This document shows positions 16,463 to 26,443 of a DNA stretch of 64,000 nucleotides, piece after piece. The stretch's first letter is position 1. Each line of letters begins with the position of its first letter. The stretch spans positions 174,001 to 238,000 of the forward strand of contig NZ_JBBOSU010000001.1 in NCBI RefSeq assembly GCF_038005225.1. The letters run 5' to 3'. This stretch comes from Solibacillus sp. FSL K6-1523. GTDB taxonomy: Bacteria > Bacillota > Bacilli > Bacillales_A > Planococcaceae. A program made the translations under genes and the position numbers. The notes below the pieces were generated by a model that did not search any database, was not told the DNA's origin, and saw only the letters and a list, made by a program, of their open reading frames with translations.

Positions 16463-17147
16463 CATTTTTAATACTAATGTATAGGGAGCCATTTTCTAAA
16501 ACTTGTGCGTAATAAACATCTTTAACGGAATGGATATTCTTCTTTGATAACTTTCTTAGCAACCATTCTTCCGTTAAATTAAGCTCGTTTAAGTTTTTTA
16601 CAATAATTTTGCCATCAGAAATAAGTTCGGTTGGCATATATTGGGGTGCTGAAAGGGCTATTTTTACATCTTCTTTTGTTGCCTCACGCATTAGGGGTTT
16701 TTTCAACACAGTTAATTCCCCGTTTGTTTCGAAAATAGCATGATGTACTTCATCAAGTGAAAAAATGCTTTGTTCGCGTAAAAGCATCGTTACTTCATCC
16801 ATATGCAAGCGCGCTTTTTCCAAGTTATCATTTAAAATAACACCGCTCTGTATAATAATCATCGGCCGATCATCAAATAAAACACGGGCTTTTTTTGATT
16901 TAAATGTTACGAACGTAACAAAGATAGTTAATACAGTCCACCATATTAACGAAACTATACCATCTAAAAAGGGTGTTTCGGCTTGTGCGGATATTTCAGC
17001 AGCAATCGAGCCAAATGTAATCCCTGTTGCGTAATGGAAAAAGGTTAGCTGGCTGATTTGTTTTTTGCCAATGATGCGTGCAAGTAGTAAAATGGCAAAA
17101 AATGCAAAAGTTGTACGTATGAGCATCTCGAATAAATTAAGCTCCAT
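16446..17147 (-). CDS. YetF/DUF421-family membrane protein
   Basis: 233 residues. Two or three N-terminal membrane segments (FEMLIRTTFAFFAILLLARI; DGIVSLIWWTVLTIFVTFVT) precede a soluble C-terminal region with LFDDRPMIIIQSGVILNDNL and MDEVTMLLREQSIFSLDEV. This is the usual order in the DUF421/YetF family common in spore formers, where function is mostly unknown. The ATG has AAAGGAG 7-8 bases upstream. The gene is convergent with the CBS gene, and the stop codons lie inside each other's coding sequence. Confidence 0.85.
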   Translation of the reverse strand: MELNLFEMLIRTTFAFFAILLLARIIGKKQISQLTFFHYATGITFGSIAAEISAQAETPFLDGIVSLIWWTVLTIFVTFVTFKSKKARVLFDDRPMIIIQSGVILNDNLEKARLHMDEVTMLLREQSIFSLDEVHHAIFETNGELTVLKKPLMREATKEDVKIALSAPQYMPTELISDGKIIVKNLNELNLTEEWLLRKLSKKNIHSVKDVYYAQVLENGSLYISIKNASPPS

Positions 17148-17265
17148 TTCATCACTCCTTTAAACGATATGATGGTCGGATCGATATGAAACTATACCAA
17201 TTTATCTCCATTCCCTGTAATTCGAAATAGGGATGCAATTGATAAATAGAAAGGACGTGAAAGAA

Positions 17266-18465
17266 ATGTCTACCACAATGGTAAAAGAGTCCAATCCCAT
17301 TTATCCTGTCATGGTAGCGATAGGTGTCTGTCATTTAATTAACGATACAATGCAAGCAGTGATTCCAGCGATGTTCCCGCTACTAGAGAGAGATTTAGGG
17401 CTAACGTTTACACAGCTAGGGATGATTACCTTTGTGCTAAATATATTTGCAAGTCTATTGCAACCAGCAGTCGGTTTTATGACGGATAAAAAGCCGTTCC
17501 CTTATGCGTTGCCTTTAGGAATGATCAGCTCATTTATTGGCTTGTCGCTTTTAATTGTTGTTAATGAATATTGGATGATTTTAATGTCTGTTATTTTTTT
17601 AGGCATTGGTTCAGCGATTTTCCATCCAGAAGGTTCTCGCGTATCATTCATGGCAGCGGGGAATAAACGCGGTCTTGCACAGTCCATTTATCAAGTAGGT
17701 GGCAATACTGGGCAAGCATTAGCACCGTTATTAAGTGCATTTATCATTTTGCCGTTTGGAATGAATGGTGTATCGCTTGTTCTAATATTTACTGCAATTG
17801 GCATATTTATGTTAACAAAAATTGCAGCATGGTATAAACGTCAACTTGAAGCAGAAAAGCTATCAAAAGTGAAGAAAGTGCTTGTATCTTCTTTGCCAAA
17901 GTTAACGAAAAAGCAAGTTGGCATTGCGCTAAGTTTATTGCTCGTTATTATTTTTGCACGTTCATTTTATGTTACGAATATAACAAGTTTCTATGTGTTT
18001 TATTTAATTGAACAATACGGGATTAAAGTAGAATTTGGGCAATTATTAATATTCTTATTCATGGCTTTTGGTGTAGTCGGTACATTTTTCGGCGGACCAT
18101 TATCGGATCGCATCGGTCGAAAAAATGCGATTTTAATTTCAGTTATAGGACCGATTCCACTGTGTATCGCATTACCATTTTTACCGATTGCATTTGTCGC
18201 AGTGTTTTTAATCGCGATAGGGGCACTTATTATGATTAGCTTCACGGTAACGGTTGTCTATGCACAGGAGCTTGTGCCATCTAAAATTGGGACAATGGCG
18301 GGTCTGACAGTTGGTGTAGCTTTTGGTATGGGGGCAATTGGCTCTGTCGCGATAGGGAGCTTTATGGACCTGTTCGGCATTCGTCCTACGATGATTGCCA
18401 TTTCCATATTACCGCTGCTGTTACTTGTAGCGTTTTTATTGCCAAAAGATAAAGTGGCGCATTAA
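17266..18465 (+). CDS. MFS exporter, fosmidomycin-resistance (Fsr) type
   Basis: 399 residues and about twelve membrane helices. The N terminus VAIGVCHLINDTMQAVIPAM and the loop GFMTDKKPFPYALPLGM are typical of the Fsr subgroup; GGPLSDRIGRKNAIL is the second MFS motif A. It probably exports a small toxic compound; the substrate is not predictable. The ATG at 17266 has AAAGGACG about 10 bases upstream; an in-frame ATG at 17233 has no ribosome site. It stands alone and shares a bidirectional terminator with lutC. Confidence 0.82.
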   Translation: MSTTMVKESNPIYPVMVAIGVCHLINDTMQAVIPAMFPLLERDLGLTFTQLGMITFVLNIFASLLQPAVGFMTDKKPFPYALPLGMISSFIGLSLLIVVNEYWMILMSVIFLGIGSAIFHPEGSRVSFMAAGNKRGLAQSIYQVGGNTGQALAPLLSAFIILPFGMNGVSLVLIFTAIGIFMLTKIAAWYKRQLEAEKLSKVKKVLVSSLPKLTKKQVGIALSLLLVIIFARSFYVTNITSFYVFYLIEQYGIKVEFGQLLIFLFMAFGVVGTFFGGPLSDRIGRKNAILISVIGPIPLCIALPFLPIAFVAVFLIAIGALIMISFTVTVVYAQELVPSKIGTMAGLTVGVAFGMGAIGSVAIGSFMDLFGIRPTMIAISILPLLLLVAFLLPKDKVAH

Positions 18466-18508
18466 AAAATACCGAGCATCAAGGGAAACCTTGATACTCG
18501 GTATTTTT
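18466..18508. terminator. Bidirectional terminator between the MFS gene and lutC
   Basis: Stem AATACCGAG-c-ATCAAGG, loop GAAA, then CCTTGAT-a-CTCGGTATT, with A and T tracts on the two sides. It serves both convergent genes. Confidence 0.92.
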
Positions 18509-18518
18509 CATAATCAAT

Positions 18519-19199
18519 TTAGAAGTCTTCCACGATAATATACGTCATACGCACCGGTCCATGCACGCCAACGACTAAATTCATTTCAATATCTGCTGAA
18601 TTGCTCGGACCCGTAATAAAGCTAACGCAAGAAGCGACAGTGCTTTGTTTGCGTAAAAACTCGGCGGCTTGTGTCATGCGTGGTACGATGCTACTTTTCG
18701 GTATAATGGCAATCGAGTTTTCGGGTAAAAATGATAAGGTCCGGCCGCGCTTTGCAGAAGATTGTAGCATAATCGTTGCGGATTCGGCTAATGTGATATC
18801 GCTAATAACGAGACCGATATTCGCACGCTCCGCAATTTCGATGTTCGTGTCACCTTGAGTAGGGTCCCATTTGAAGCTTTGCTGTGCAGCAATAAAAGAT
18901 TCGATTTGAAGCTGCTCAAAACGGGCATCATCACTATAAATAATTTGTCCGTTATTATATGTAGCAAAGGTTTCTTCAAGTGTCTGCTTCAAGGTCGATT
19001 GTGAACAAATTTTAACGGTCGTATGAATATTAGCGCAATGCTCTACTAATATTTCAACAAGTTCATCTGCAGAGGCCTCCTTCAGTACTTCATGCTGAGG
19101 TAGGTGCTTCCAATTACGTTCAGGCTTCATGAGAGAAGGCTTAGAATGGCCTAACTGTGTTGCAATCGTTTGCAAAAAGGCTTCACGGTTTTGAATCAT
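18519..19199 (-). CDS. lutC: Lactate utilization protein C
   Basis: 226 residues, LUD domain. It carries [40 protein letters not shown] and the C-terminal [17 protein letters not shown], all typical of LutC. It is the third component of the L-lactate oxidising iron-sulfur complex LutABC. The start overlaps the lutB stop by 4 bases (ATGA). The order lutA-lutB-lutC agrees with Bacillus. Confidence 0.93.
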   Translation of the reverse strand: MIQNREAFLQTIATQLGHSKPSLMKPERNWKHLPQHEVLKEASADELVEILVEHCANIHTTVKICSQSTLKQTLEETFATYNNGQIIYSDDARFEQLQIESFIAAQQSFKWDPTQGDTNIEIAERANIGLVISDITLAESATIMLQSSAKRGRTLSFLPENSIAIIPKSSIVPRMTQAAEFLRKQSTVASCVSFITGPSNSADIEMNLVVGVHGPVRMTYIIVEDF

Positions 19200-20623
19200 T
19201 TATGTTCGCCCCCTTTACTATGCGTGTCAAACCAATCACGAAAACGCTCCTTTTTCGGAGAGGGTAAATCGCGAATATCTGTCCAATTTTTGAGTAAACC
19301 AGGACCACTAGAAATTTTATCATTGGATGTAAAAGGCTTCATCGCAGTAGACGCAAGCTTTGAGCCAAAACGATAAATCGATTGCGAAGAGGTACCCATA
19401 CCAAATGCCTGCATTAATAAACTTTCGCTTATAGGTGCACGTCCTTCACGTTCAACAATTACTTCACGGTGCTTATGCAGTAGCTGATGTAGCGGAATTT
19501 TAACTGGACAAACATCAGTACAAGCACCACAAAGTGTTGATGCATAAGGTAATTCCTTATAATCATCATAGCCACCAAGTAACGGAGAGAGCACGGCACC
19601 AATTGGACCGGAGTAAATGGAGCCGTAAGTATGACCACCTACATGACGGTATACTGGACATGCATTTACACACGCGGCACAACGAATGCATTGCAAAATA
19701 GATTGGAACTCGCCACCTAAAATGGATGAGCGTCCGTTATCAACAATAACTAAATGAAATTCTTCTGGTCCATCAACATCAAGCTCTTCTTGAATACCCG
19801 TTAGCACGGTAATATAGCTCGTCAGCTTTTGGCCAACCGCACTGCGTGTAAGCATGCTAACTAATACTTCCATTTCTTCAAATGTAGGTACTAATCGCTC
19901 CATGCCCATCACTGAAATAAGTGTTTTCGGGAGAGCCGCTACAAGATCTGCATTCCCTTCGTTTGTAACTAAACAAACCGAGCCTGTTTCAGCAACAGCA
20001 AAATTACAACCTGTAATGCCGATATCTGCGGTTAAATAATCTTGGCGTAATATTTGACGTGCATGCTGTGCTAATTCTTCTGGTTGAGAAGAAGCAGTGT
20101 AGCCAATCTTTTCTTCAAAAATATCTCGAATTTGTTCTTTATTTTTATGGAGAGCAGGGGCTACGATATGGGATGGGGGATCATGGTCGTCAAGCTGTAA
20201 AATATATTCCCCTAAATCCGTTTCAATGACTTCGCAGCCAAGCTCTTCTAAATGCGCATTTAAGTTAATTTCTTCTGTTACCATTGATTTCGATTTGACG
20301 ATTTTTTTAGCTTGTTTTTGCTTTGCGATGTTCGTAATATAGTCCGTTGCTTCTTCCGCTGTTTTGGCAAAAAACACATGACCGCCACGAGCTGCAACAT
20401 TTTCACTTAGTTCATATAAATAGTAGTCTAAATGTTCGAGTACATGCTGGCGAATTTCTTCCCCGTGATTGCGCCATTCTTCCCAATCTAATGCTTCAAT
20501 TACAGCACTACGTCTCGTTTGAAGGCGATCTTGAGCAGAAGAGACGGCACCACGCATAAAATCATTATTTAAATTCACTGAAAGCCGTTCTTTGAATTTG
20601 TCTTTACTAATTTTCATTGCCAT
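19196..20623 (-). CDS. lutB: Lactate utilization iron-sulfur protein B
   Basis: 475 residues, the usual LutB length. An N-terminal LUD domain covers about residues 60-290. Two [4Fe-4S] motifs follow, [19 protein letters not shown] (about residue 311 on) and [14 protein letters not shown] (about 363 on), and there is a C-terminal DUF3390-type tail. It transfers electrons during L-lactate oxidation. The ATG at 20623 has GAGG 7 bases upstream. The gap to lutA is 13 bases, consistent with one transcript. Confidence 0.94.
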   Translation of the reverse strand: MAMKISKDKFKERLSVNLNNDFMRGAVSSAQDRLQTRRSAVIEALDWEEWRNHGEEIRQHVLEHLDYYLYELSENVAARGGHVFFAKTAEEATDYITNIAKQKQAKKIVKSKSMVTEEINLNAHLEELGCEVIETDLGEYILQLDDHDPPSHIVAPALHKNKEQIRDIFEEKIGYTASSQPEELAQHARQILRQDYLTADIGITGCNFAVAETGSVCLVTNEGNADLVAALPKTLISVMGMERLVPTFEEMEVLVSMLTRSAVGQKLTSYITVLTGIQEELDVDGPEEFHLVIVDNGRSSILGGEFQSILQCIRCAACVNACPVYRHVGGHTYGSIYSGPIGAVLSPLLGGYDDYKELPYASTLCGACTDVCPVKIPLHQLLHKHREVIVEREGRAPISESLLMQAFGMGTSSQSIYRFGSKLASTAMKPFTSNDKISSGPGLLKNWTDIRDLPSPKKERFRDWFDTHSKGGEHK

Positions 20624-20636
20624 ATGATTGCCTCCC

Positions 20637-21353
20637 TCATCTACTATTTAATACTTCTGCAATATGCATTGTTTTCACTTCGAGGTTTTGTCGTTCAATA
20701 CGACCACCGATATTTAGTAAGCAACCACCATCTGCTCCGATTAAATAGTGCGCTTTTGTTTGCTGCACAGAGGCAACCTTTTCATCAACCATTTGTTCAG
20801 AAATTGGCCCCATTTTGACAGAAAAGGTCCCGCCAAATCCACAACAGTTTTCTTTTAGTGGGAGTTCAATCATTTTTAACCCATCGACGTTTTTAAGTAA
20901 TGTCATAGGTGCTTGCTGTACTTTAAGAAGGCGTGTCATATGGCAAGATGGATGGTACGTGGCAGTGCCACTTAATTTTGCCCCGACATCTTCAATTCCG
21001 AGTACTTCAACAATAAATTGCGTAAGTTCGTATGTTTTATCGGCAATACGCCTAGCACGTTCTTGCCAAATGGGCTCATCTTCAAAAATATGCACATATT
21101 CTTTTAACATGTATGCGCAAGAACCAGATGGGCAGACGATTACTTCAGCATTTTCAAAAACACGAATCGTATTTTTCATTGTATCTTTAGAGGCGTTCAC
21201 ATAGCCGCTATTATAGGCTGGCTGACCACAGCATGTTTGCCCTTTTGGAAAGCTTACTGTACAGCCGAGCCTCTCCAAAAGCTCAACCGTACTTTTTCCA
21301 ACATTACTTTGAAACATATCCACAATACAAGTTGCAAACAAAGAAACATTCAA
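20637..21353 (-). CDS. lutA: Lactate utilization protein A
   Basis: 238 residues with two cysteine-rich CCG domains: [11 protein letters not shown] (Cys41-42) and [11 protein letters not shown] in the C-terminal half. These coordinate non-canonical iron-sulfur clusters in the LutA/GlcF/HdrB family. The start is TTG at 21353, six bases after GGGGGG; no ATG gives a better fit. It is the first gene of lutABC, behind a promoter with a LutR-type operator. Confidence 0.93.
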   Translation of the reverse strand: MNVSLFATCIVDMFQSNVGKSTVELLERLGCTVSFPKGQTCCGQPAYNSGYVNASKDTMKNTIRVFENAEVIVCPSGSCAYMLKEYVHIFEDEPIWQERARRIADKTYELTQFIVEVLGIEDVGAKLSGTATYHPSCHMTRLLKVQQAPMTLLKNVDGLKMIELPLKENCCGFGGTFSVKMGPISEQMVDEKVASVQQTKAHYLIGADGGCLLNIGGRIERQNLEVKTMHIAEVLNSR

Positions 21354-21366
21354 TCTAATCCCCCCT

Positions 21367-21418
21367 ATAATTTAAATTTACAATGTTCAGAAAAAATAGT
21401 CAACTGGTCATCTGATGA
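21367..21418 (-). promoter_or_regulatory. lutA promoter with LutR-type operator
   Basis: On the minus strand TTGACT (21398-21403) and TAAATT are 17 bases apart, a reasonable sigma-A promoter. Four bases upstream of the -35 box is the perfect 11-base palindrome TCATCTGATGA (21408-21418). As I recall, the Bacillus subtilis LutR site is of the form TCATC-N-GATGA. The lutR gene lies directly upstream. Confidence 0.7.
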
Positions 21419-21532
21419 GTTTGGAAATAAAGAATTACCGAGTGTTTATTTGATCTGAGGAGATAATTTCAATCATTTAGGCATCCGCATCACCTGTTTG
21501 AGGTCAGTGTTAAACGGGCGCGGATGCACTTT

Positions 21533-22234
21533 TTACTTAAAAAGTAAGTTTTCTACAGTACGTAAATGGCGCTCCATCGCGTTCCTTGCAGAAATGGGAT
21601 CACCGATTTTTACGGCCTCATAAATCTCAACATGTTCATCGTGTAATTGCATTAACGCATTTGTATTGGATTGTACAAGTAACTCACGTGTATGTTTAAT
21701 TTGTGTTGCGATCGGTATTGATACATTTTGTAACATGGATACAAGCAAAGGGTTATTTGCTGAATCTGCAATTGTTGCATGAAATTGCATATCAGCAACA
21801 CTACTAGCTTCTGTATCAAGTAACGCTTGATGCATGTGCTCAATTGCTTGCTGCATTCGTTGGAGCTGCGTTTCTGTTCGACGAGTGGCTGCATTTTCGA
21901 TGACACCGAGCTCTAAAATTTTGCGTACTTCAAATATTTGCTTTAAATCTTGTTCAGAAAATGTGGCATAATGTGGAATGTTTAATGTAATATCTTCAGC
22001 AGTAATTTTGCGCACATACGTCCCCTCTCCTTGTCGAATTTCAATGATACCTCGTGCTTGAAGGGAAGTTAATGCTTCACGAATAGCGGAACGTCCCACT
22101 TCAAAATTTTTTGCAAGCTGTTCCACAGAATCTAATTTATCTCCAGGTAAAAATTCTTTGCTTATAATTTTTTGTTCGATTATATTAGCAACTTGCTCGT
22201 ATAACTTTTGTGGTTTTATTTTTTTATAGTGCAT
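21533..22234 (-). CDS. lutR: GntR/FadR-family regulator of lactate utilization LutR
   Basis: 233 residues. The N-terminal winged helix contains KLDSVEQLAKNFEVGRSAIR (about residues 31-50) and GEGTYVR. An all-helical FCD ligand domain follows, with metal-site histidines in DMQFHATIADSANN, DEHVEIYEA and AMERHLRTVE. The ATG at 22234 fits GGAAAGG upstream better than the ATG at 22243, which touches it. It lies in the same orientation just upstream of lutABC. Repression of lutA relieved by L-lactate is inferred from the family. Confidence 0.85.
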   Translation of the reverse strand: MHYKKIKPQKLYEQVANIIEQKIISKEFLPGDKLDSVEQLAKNFEVGRSAIREALTSLQARGIIEIRQGEGTYVRKITAEDITLNIPHYATFSEQDLKQIFEVRKILELGVIENAATRRTETQLQRMQQAIEHMHQALLDTEASSVADMQFHATIADSANNPLLVSMLQNVSIPIATQIKHTRELLVQSNTNALMQLHDEHVEIYEAVKIGDPISARNAMERHLRTVENLLFK

Positions 22235-22334
22235 GATTAACATTCCTTTCCAGATGAAGAAGTGAAAAATACGTAAATTTCAATAATTCTACCATAATTG
22301 TGCCATGGAAATTTGCCAATTGTGTTTATGGATG

Positions 22335-22370
22335 TAAAAAACCACTTTAAGCTCAAAGTCTTAAAGTGGA
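22335..22370 (-). terminator. Intrinsic terminator of the universal-stress-type gene
   Basis: CCACTTTAAG (22342-22351) pairs with CTTAAAGTGG (22360-22369). Read on the minus strand the stem is followed by TTTTTT. It is about 50 bases past the stop at 22418. Confidence 0.85.
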
Positions 22371-22417
22371 GAATCGATTATTAAAATTAATTTTGCTACA
22401 ATTTATAGTAAGATTGT

Positions 22418-23101
22418 CTAGCCGTTCACTGGGCGACAGGCATGTGGGATACGCTCAGGGTTTGTGACGATTCCTTCTGTAATATTCACTTCATGCATTG
22501 TTTGGTCATACGTAAATTTAAATATCCCGTTATCGAAGTCGGTGCCAATCTCTTTAAAGAAAATACCTTCAATAGAAATAATTTTAGGACAAGTGAAAGC
22601 AACTTTAAAGCTTTCTGAATCTTCTACTAAGTAAGTACGCACACCTTTTTCGTATATATCGATTAATTCATCCTCAGAAGGGCGCTTCACTGAAACGATA
22701 TGAAAATCAACAAATGGCACTTCTTTTAATAACACGTTTAAGAAGGAGCCTTTCGTAATTTCCTCCCAGCGACTTTGTGCGCTTTGTCCGACGATAATTT
22801 GTGTAATATCGCAGTTTCTCGCTACTTCAGAGATCACCTTTTGAATTGGTCGACGCTCATTATCCTTAATGATGAATTCCTCTATTTCTAAATCTTTCGC
22901 TAATTGCCCCCACTGTTCGATGTAGCTTGATCTTTCTGCATCGAAGTCATCCAGTGGTTGCGGATCGACCGTTAAAACATAAAGCGGACAATCTAGTAAA
23001 GTGGCTAGTTTATGTCCTCTGCGTATTAAACGTTCTCCATTTTGTCCATAATATACACAAACTAAAATACTTTCATCCATCCGGCCTCTAATATGTTTCA
23101 T
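22418..23101 (-). CDS. Universal stress protein family (KdpD-Usp-like) protein
   Basis: 227 residues. The first 140 residues resemble the UspA-like domain found in KdpD: ILVCVYYGQNGERLIRRGHK, LYVLTVD, QIIVGQSAQSRWEEITKGS. The C-terminal about 80 residues are not recognised. The ATG at 23101 has AGAGG about 11 bases upstream; a GTG 12 bases earlier overlaps it. The gene is divergent from mrpA, and repeat copy C occupies its leader 39 bases ahead of the start, in the same orientation. A sensory or nucleotide-binding role is only inferred. Confidence 0.65.
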   Translation of the reverse strand: MKHIRGRMDESILVCVYYGQNGERLIRRGHKLATLLDCPLYVLTVDPQPLDDFDAERSSYIEQWGQLAKDLEIEEFIIKDNERRPIQKVISEVARNCDITQIIVGQSAQSRWEEITKGSFLNVLLKEVPFVDFHIVSVKRPSEDELIDIYEKGVRTYLVEDSESFKVAFTCPKIISIEGIFFKEIGTDFDNGIFKFTYDQTMHEVNITEGIVTNPERIPHACRPVNG

Positions 23102-23139
23102 TTTAGCCCGCACCTCTTTTTCTTATCCTATAATAATAA

Positions 23140-23327
23140 ATCAATTACGCCTTGGCGTAATTGCGTCCAGATTTTTTCGAGCTCGCTCGAAAAGCTTCCC
23201 CTAAAAATCTGTGACATCCGCCGGGGGCAATTTGATTCAGTTGGCTTTTGAACCCTCACTGAATAGAATTGCCTGTTTGGCATTGGCTCTCACATATGGA
23301 AGCGATGGACTTTGCTGAATCAAATTC
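23140..23327 (-). repeat. Dispersed structured repeat, copy C
   Basis: Read on the minus strand, the arm AATTTGATTCAG pairs perfectly with CTGAATCAAATT (12 bp). It differs at two stem positions from copies A, B and D, but with the partner base changed too. AATGCC-AAAC-AGGCA forms a small hairpin. The GGATGTCACAGATTTT block, TTTTCGAGC/GCTCGAAAA, AAAAATCTGGACGC and the closing AATTACGCC/GGCGTAATT palindrome (with a CTTGG centre on the plus strand) follow. Confidence 0.9.
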
Positions 23328-23621
23328 AAAATGGAGAAATTAAGTATAAATGAGATAAAACTAACGTTATTACAGTGCAAGGAGCTCACTGTTATTGTAT
23401 ACTTAAAACTGTAATGTTTATTTTTGTTTAGTAAATTTTCCGTAATAAAAATTGTTTTAAGGGTATATTTCTTAATTCATTCATTTTGATGTTAGAAAGA
23501 TATACTCTCTATATGACACATTATTATGAAGTGAGTTATGTGGATAGTCAAGTAAGAGTCCATTATTAACGCTTACTACACATTTGATACATTGAAATTA
23601 ATTGTTAGGAGGTCATTGCTT
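23328..23621. other. Intergenic region upstream of mrpA
   Basis: AT-rich. It holds one clear inverted repeat around 23370-23396, ATTACAGTG/CACTGTTAT, with no T tract. I could not settle on a promoter for mrpA. No coding potential is seen. Confidence 0.5.
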
Positions 23622-26033
23622 TTGATTGTTGCATTTTCAATTATGCTCCCATTTATCGCTGCAGCACTAATTCCGTTTATATATAGGCGATTCAAGAATG
23701 TTCATCTCGGATGGTTTGTTTTGGTAGTACCTGCTGTTTTATTTACACTTTTAGCTTCATATATCCCTCGAGTTGCAAATGGTGAAACGTTTGTGAAAAC
23801 ATATGAGTGGATCCCCACATTTGGTATTAATATAACGACTTACTTAGATGGTCTGAGTATGATATTCAGCTTACTCATTACTGGTGTAGGTAGTTTGGTT
23901 ATATTATATTCTATTTTTTATTTATCAACAAAAGAATCACTACATCATTTCTATTGCTATCTATTACTTTTCATGGGCGCTATGCTTGGCGTCGTCCTTT
24001 CAGATAACTTAATGGTACTTTATGTATTTTGGGAATTAACAAGTGTTTCTTCGTTTTTACTCATTGCATTTTGGCATCATCGGAAAGCTTCACGGGCAGG
24101 TGCACGTAAAGCGATGATTATTACTGTAAGTGGCGGCGTTGCAATGCTTGCAGGCTTTTTAATGTTATATGTTGCTTCGGGTACCTTTAGTATTCGTGAA
24201 ATTATTGCCAATTTAGAAGTCGTACAAGCGAGTGCATTATTCGTTCCTGCGATGCTTCTAGTATTGCTTGGTGCATTTACAAAATCAGCGCAATTCCCAT
24301 TCCATATTTGGTTGCCTGATGCAATGGAGGCACCAACGCCTGTTTCTGCTTATTTACATTCCGCTACGATGGTAAAGGCAGGAATTTATTTAGTGGCGCG
24401 AACAACACCGATTTTTGGTGGGCATGAAATATGGTTTTGGACAGTGAGTGGCGTCGGGATTTTGACATTATTCTGGGGCTCATTTAATGCAGTAAGGCAA
24501 TATGATTTAAAGGCTTTGCTTGCGTATTCAACGATTAGTCAGCTCGGTTTGATCATGAGTTTATTTGGACTTGGTTCGGCCGCATTGCACTTAGGTTATT
24601 CTACAAGTTCGGTCATTTACACACAGGCAACATTTGCTGCACTATTCCATTTAATTAATCATTCTACGTTTAAAGGTGCGCTATTTATGATGGTCGGTAT
24701 CGTCGATCATGAAGTAGGGACGCGGGATATTCGCCGGTTGGGTGGATTAATGGCGCTCATGCCGTTTACATTTACAATTGCTGTTATTGGCAGTTTTTCA
24801 ATGGCAGGTTTACCACCATTTAATGGTTTCTTAAGTAAGGAAATGTTTTTCGCTGCTACTGTGAATATTATGCAGTTAAATATTTTCTCACTTAATAATT
24901 TCGGTTTGATTTTCCCGGTTGTTGCATGGATTGCAAGTATTTTTACATTCATATATTGTGCGATTATTGTGATGCGTACATTCTTTGGCAAAATTCAGCC
25001 AGATCGTTTGGAAAAGCCACCACATGAGGCACCGTTTGGGATGTTAATTTCTCCTTATATTTTAATTTCATTTATTGTTGGAATTTTTATTTTCCCAAAC
25101 GTATTAGGGCATTATATTTTACAGCCTGCGATGGCGAGTATTTATCCGATGTTTCCTTCGAGTGAAGAGCTTACACCGCATATCGCAGCGTGGCACGGTT
25201 CTATTAATACAGAACTATGGATGACATTTGGTGTCATTGCACTCGGAACGTTACTTTATCTTTCGCTTAAAAAGTGGCGTCCGATGTATCAAATATTCCC
25301 ACAAAAATATACATTTAATGCGATATATGAACGAATTATTGGCTCTGGGGAAAGTTATTCAAGCCGTATTACCAACCGTTATATGAACGGGCATCTATCA
25401 TATTATTTCATCTATATTTATGTATTTTTTATTGCCATTTTAGCGGGATACGCAGTGTATGCCGATGTGCTAAATTGGGATCCTTCAAAAGATTCAGCAA
25501 TTGAATCGTATGAGCTAATATTGGCATTTGTAATGGTATTTGCAGCTGGTGCAATTTTATTTGCCAAGCAACGGATTACAGTTGTTTTGCTAAATGGTGT
25601 ACTTGGCTATTCTGTTGCGTTTTTCTTTGTTGTGTTTCGAGCGCCAGATTTGGCATTAACACAGCTTGTTGTAGAGTCGATTACGACAGCGCTATTTTTA
25701 CTAGCGTTTAAATTTTTACCAAAAATTCAGCCTGAAAAGGTGTCCAATACAATCAAAATAACAAAAGCGATGATGTCGATTGCAGTAGGTGCAACCGTAA
25801 CACTCATTGGTTTAGCAGTGATGAATTATGATAAATTCGAACCCATTTCGGCGTATTTTGAGGACGCCTATAATTTAGCAGGTGGGAAAAACATCGTCAA
25901 TACGATTTTAGGTGATTTCCGTGCGTTTGATACGATGCTAGAAGTGGTCGTATTATTTATCGCAGGGCTTGGCGTCTACACACTCATTAAGCTTAAAGCG
26001 AAAAAGGGGGATGCAGACGTTGAAAGTAAATGA
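23622..26033 (+). CDS. mrpA: Na+/H+ antiporter Mrp subunit A
   Basis: 803 residues and about 20 membrane segments. The N-terminal two thirds is an NADH-dehydrogenase-5-like antiporter module (YVFWELTSVSSFLLIAFW; AQFPFHIWLPDAMEAPTPVS; STFKGALFMMVG). The C-terminal MrpA-specific part has FRAPDLALTQLVVESITTAL. It is the largest subunit of the seven-part Mrp complex, which exchanges Na+ for H+. TTG at 23622 stands 9 bases after AGGAGG and yields the usual hydrophobic N terminus; the upstream TTG at 23592 precedes the ribosome site and is rejected. Confidence 0.94.
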   Translation: MIVAFSIMLPFIAAALIPFIYRRFKNVHLGWFVLVVPAVLFTLLASYIPRVANGETFVKTYEWIPTFGINITTYLDGLSMIFSLLITGVGSLVILYSIFYLSTKESLHHFYCYLLLFMGAMLGVVLSDNLMVLYVFWELTSVSSFLLIAFWHHRKASRAGARKAMIITVSGGVAMLAGFLMLYVASGTFSIREIIANLEVVQASALFVPAMLLVLLGAFTKSAQFPFHIWLPDAMEAPTPVSAYLHSATMVKAGIYLVARTTPIFGGHEIWFWTVSGVGILTLFWGSFNAVRQYDLKALLAYSTISQLGLIMSLFGLGSAALHLGYSTSSVIYTQATFAALFHLINHSTFKGALFMMVGIVDHEVGTRDIRRLGGLMALMPFTFTIAVIGSFSMAGLPPFNGFLSKEMFFAATVNIMQLNIFSLNNFGLIFPVVAWIASIFTFIYCAIIVMRTFFGKIQPDRLEKPPHEAPFGMLISPYILISFIVGIFIFPNVLGHYILQPAMASIYPMFPSSEELTPHIAAWHGSINTELWMTFGVIALGTLLYLSLKKWRPMYQIFPQKYTFNAIYERIIGSGESYSSRITNRYMNGHLSYYFIYIYVFFIAILAGYAVYADVLNWDPSKDSAIESYELILAFVMVFAAGAILFAKQRITVVLLNGVLGYSVAFFFVVFRAPDLALTQLVVESITTALFLLAFKFLPKIQPEKVSNTIKITKAMMSIAVGATVTLIGLAVMNYDKFEPISAYFEDAYNLAGGKNIVNTILGDFRAFDTMLEVVVLFIAGLGVYTLIKLKAKKGDADVESK

Positions 26034-26442
26034 TGTTATTTTAAAAACCGTTGTTCGAATGGTTGTCTTTATTGTTTTTACGTTAGGGATGTACTTATTT
26101 TTTGCGGGGCATAACGCGCCAGGAGGAGGGTTCATTGGCGGGCTTGTACTAGGCTCAGGCATTGTTTTACTCTACTTAACGTATGACATTGAAACGGTAC
26201 ATAAAGGCATGCCGTTCGACTTTAAAAAGGTTGCAGCGCTCGGTGTTTTACTCGCAACGGGTACAGCAATAGGTTCGTTATTTTTTAATGCGCCATTTTT
26301 AACACAAACAGATGGCTATTTTAATATCCCAATTTTGGGGGAAAAGCATTTGTCTACAGTAACATTGTTTGAGGCAGGCGTTGCATTAACAGTCATCGGT
26401 ACACTTGTGACGATTATTTTAAGTATAAGTGAGGATGAATAG
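26020..26442 (+). CDS. mrpB: Na+/H+ antiporter Mrp subunit B
   Basis: 140 residues with four membrane segments and the MrpB signature YLFFAGHNAPGGGFIGGLV. TTG at 26020 follows AGGGGG by 9 bases and gives MKVNDVILKT, matching the usual MrpB N terminus; the ATG at 26011 abuts the Shine-Dalgarno. It overlaps mrpA by 14 bases. It is a membrane subunit needed for assembly of the antiporter. Confidence 0.92.
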   Translation: MKVNDVILKTVVRMVVFIVFTLGMYLFFAGHNAPGGGFIGGLVLGSGIVLLYLTYDIETVHKGMPFDFKKVAALGVLLATGTAIGSLFFNAPFLTQTDGYFNIPILGEKHLSTVTLFEAGVALTVIGTLVTIILSISEDE

Positions 26443-26443
26443 T

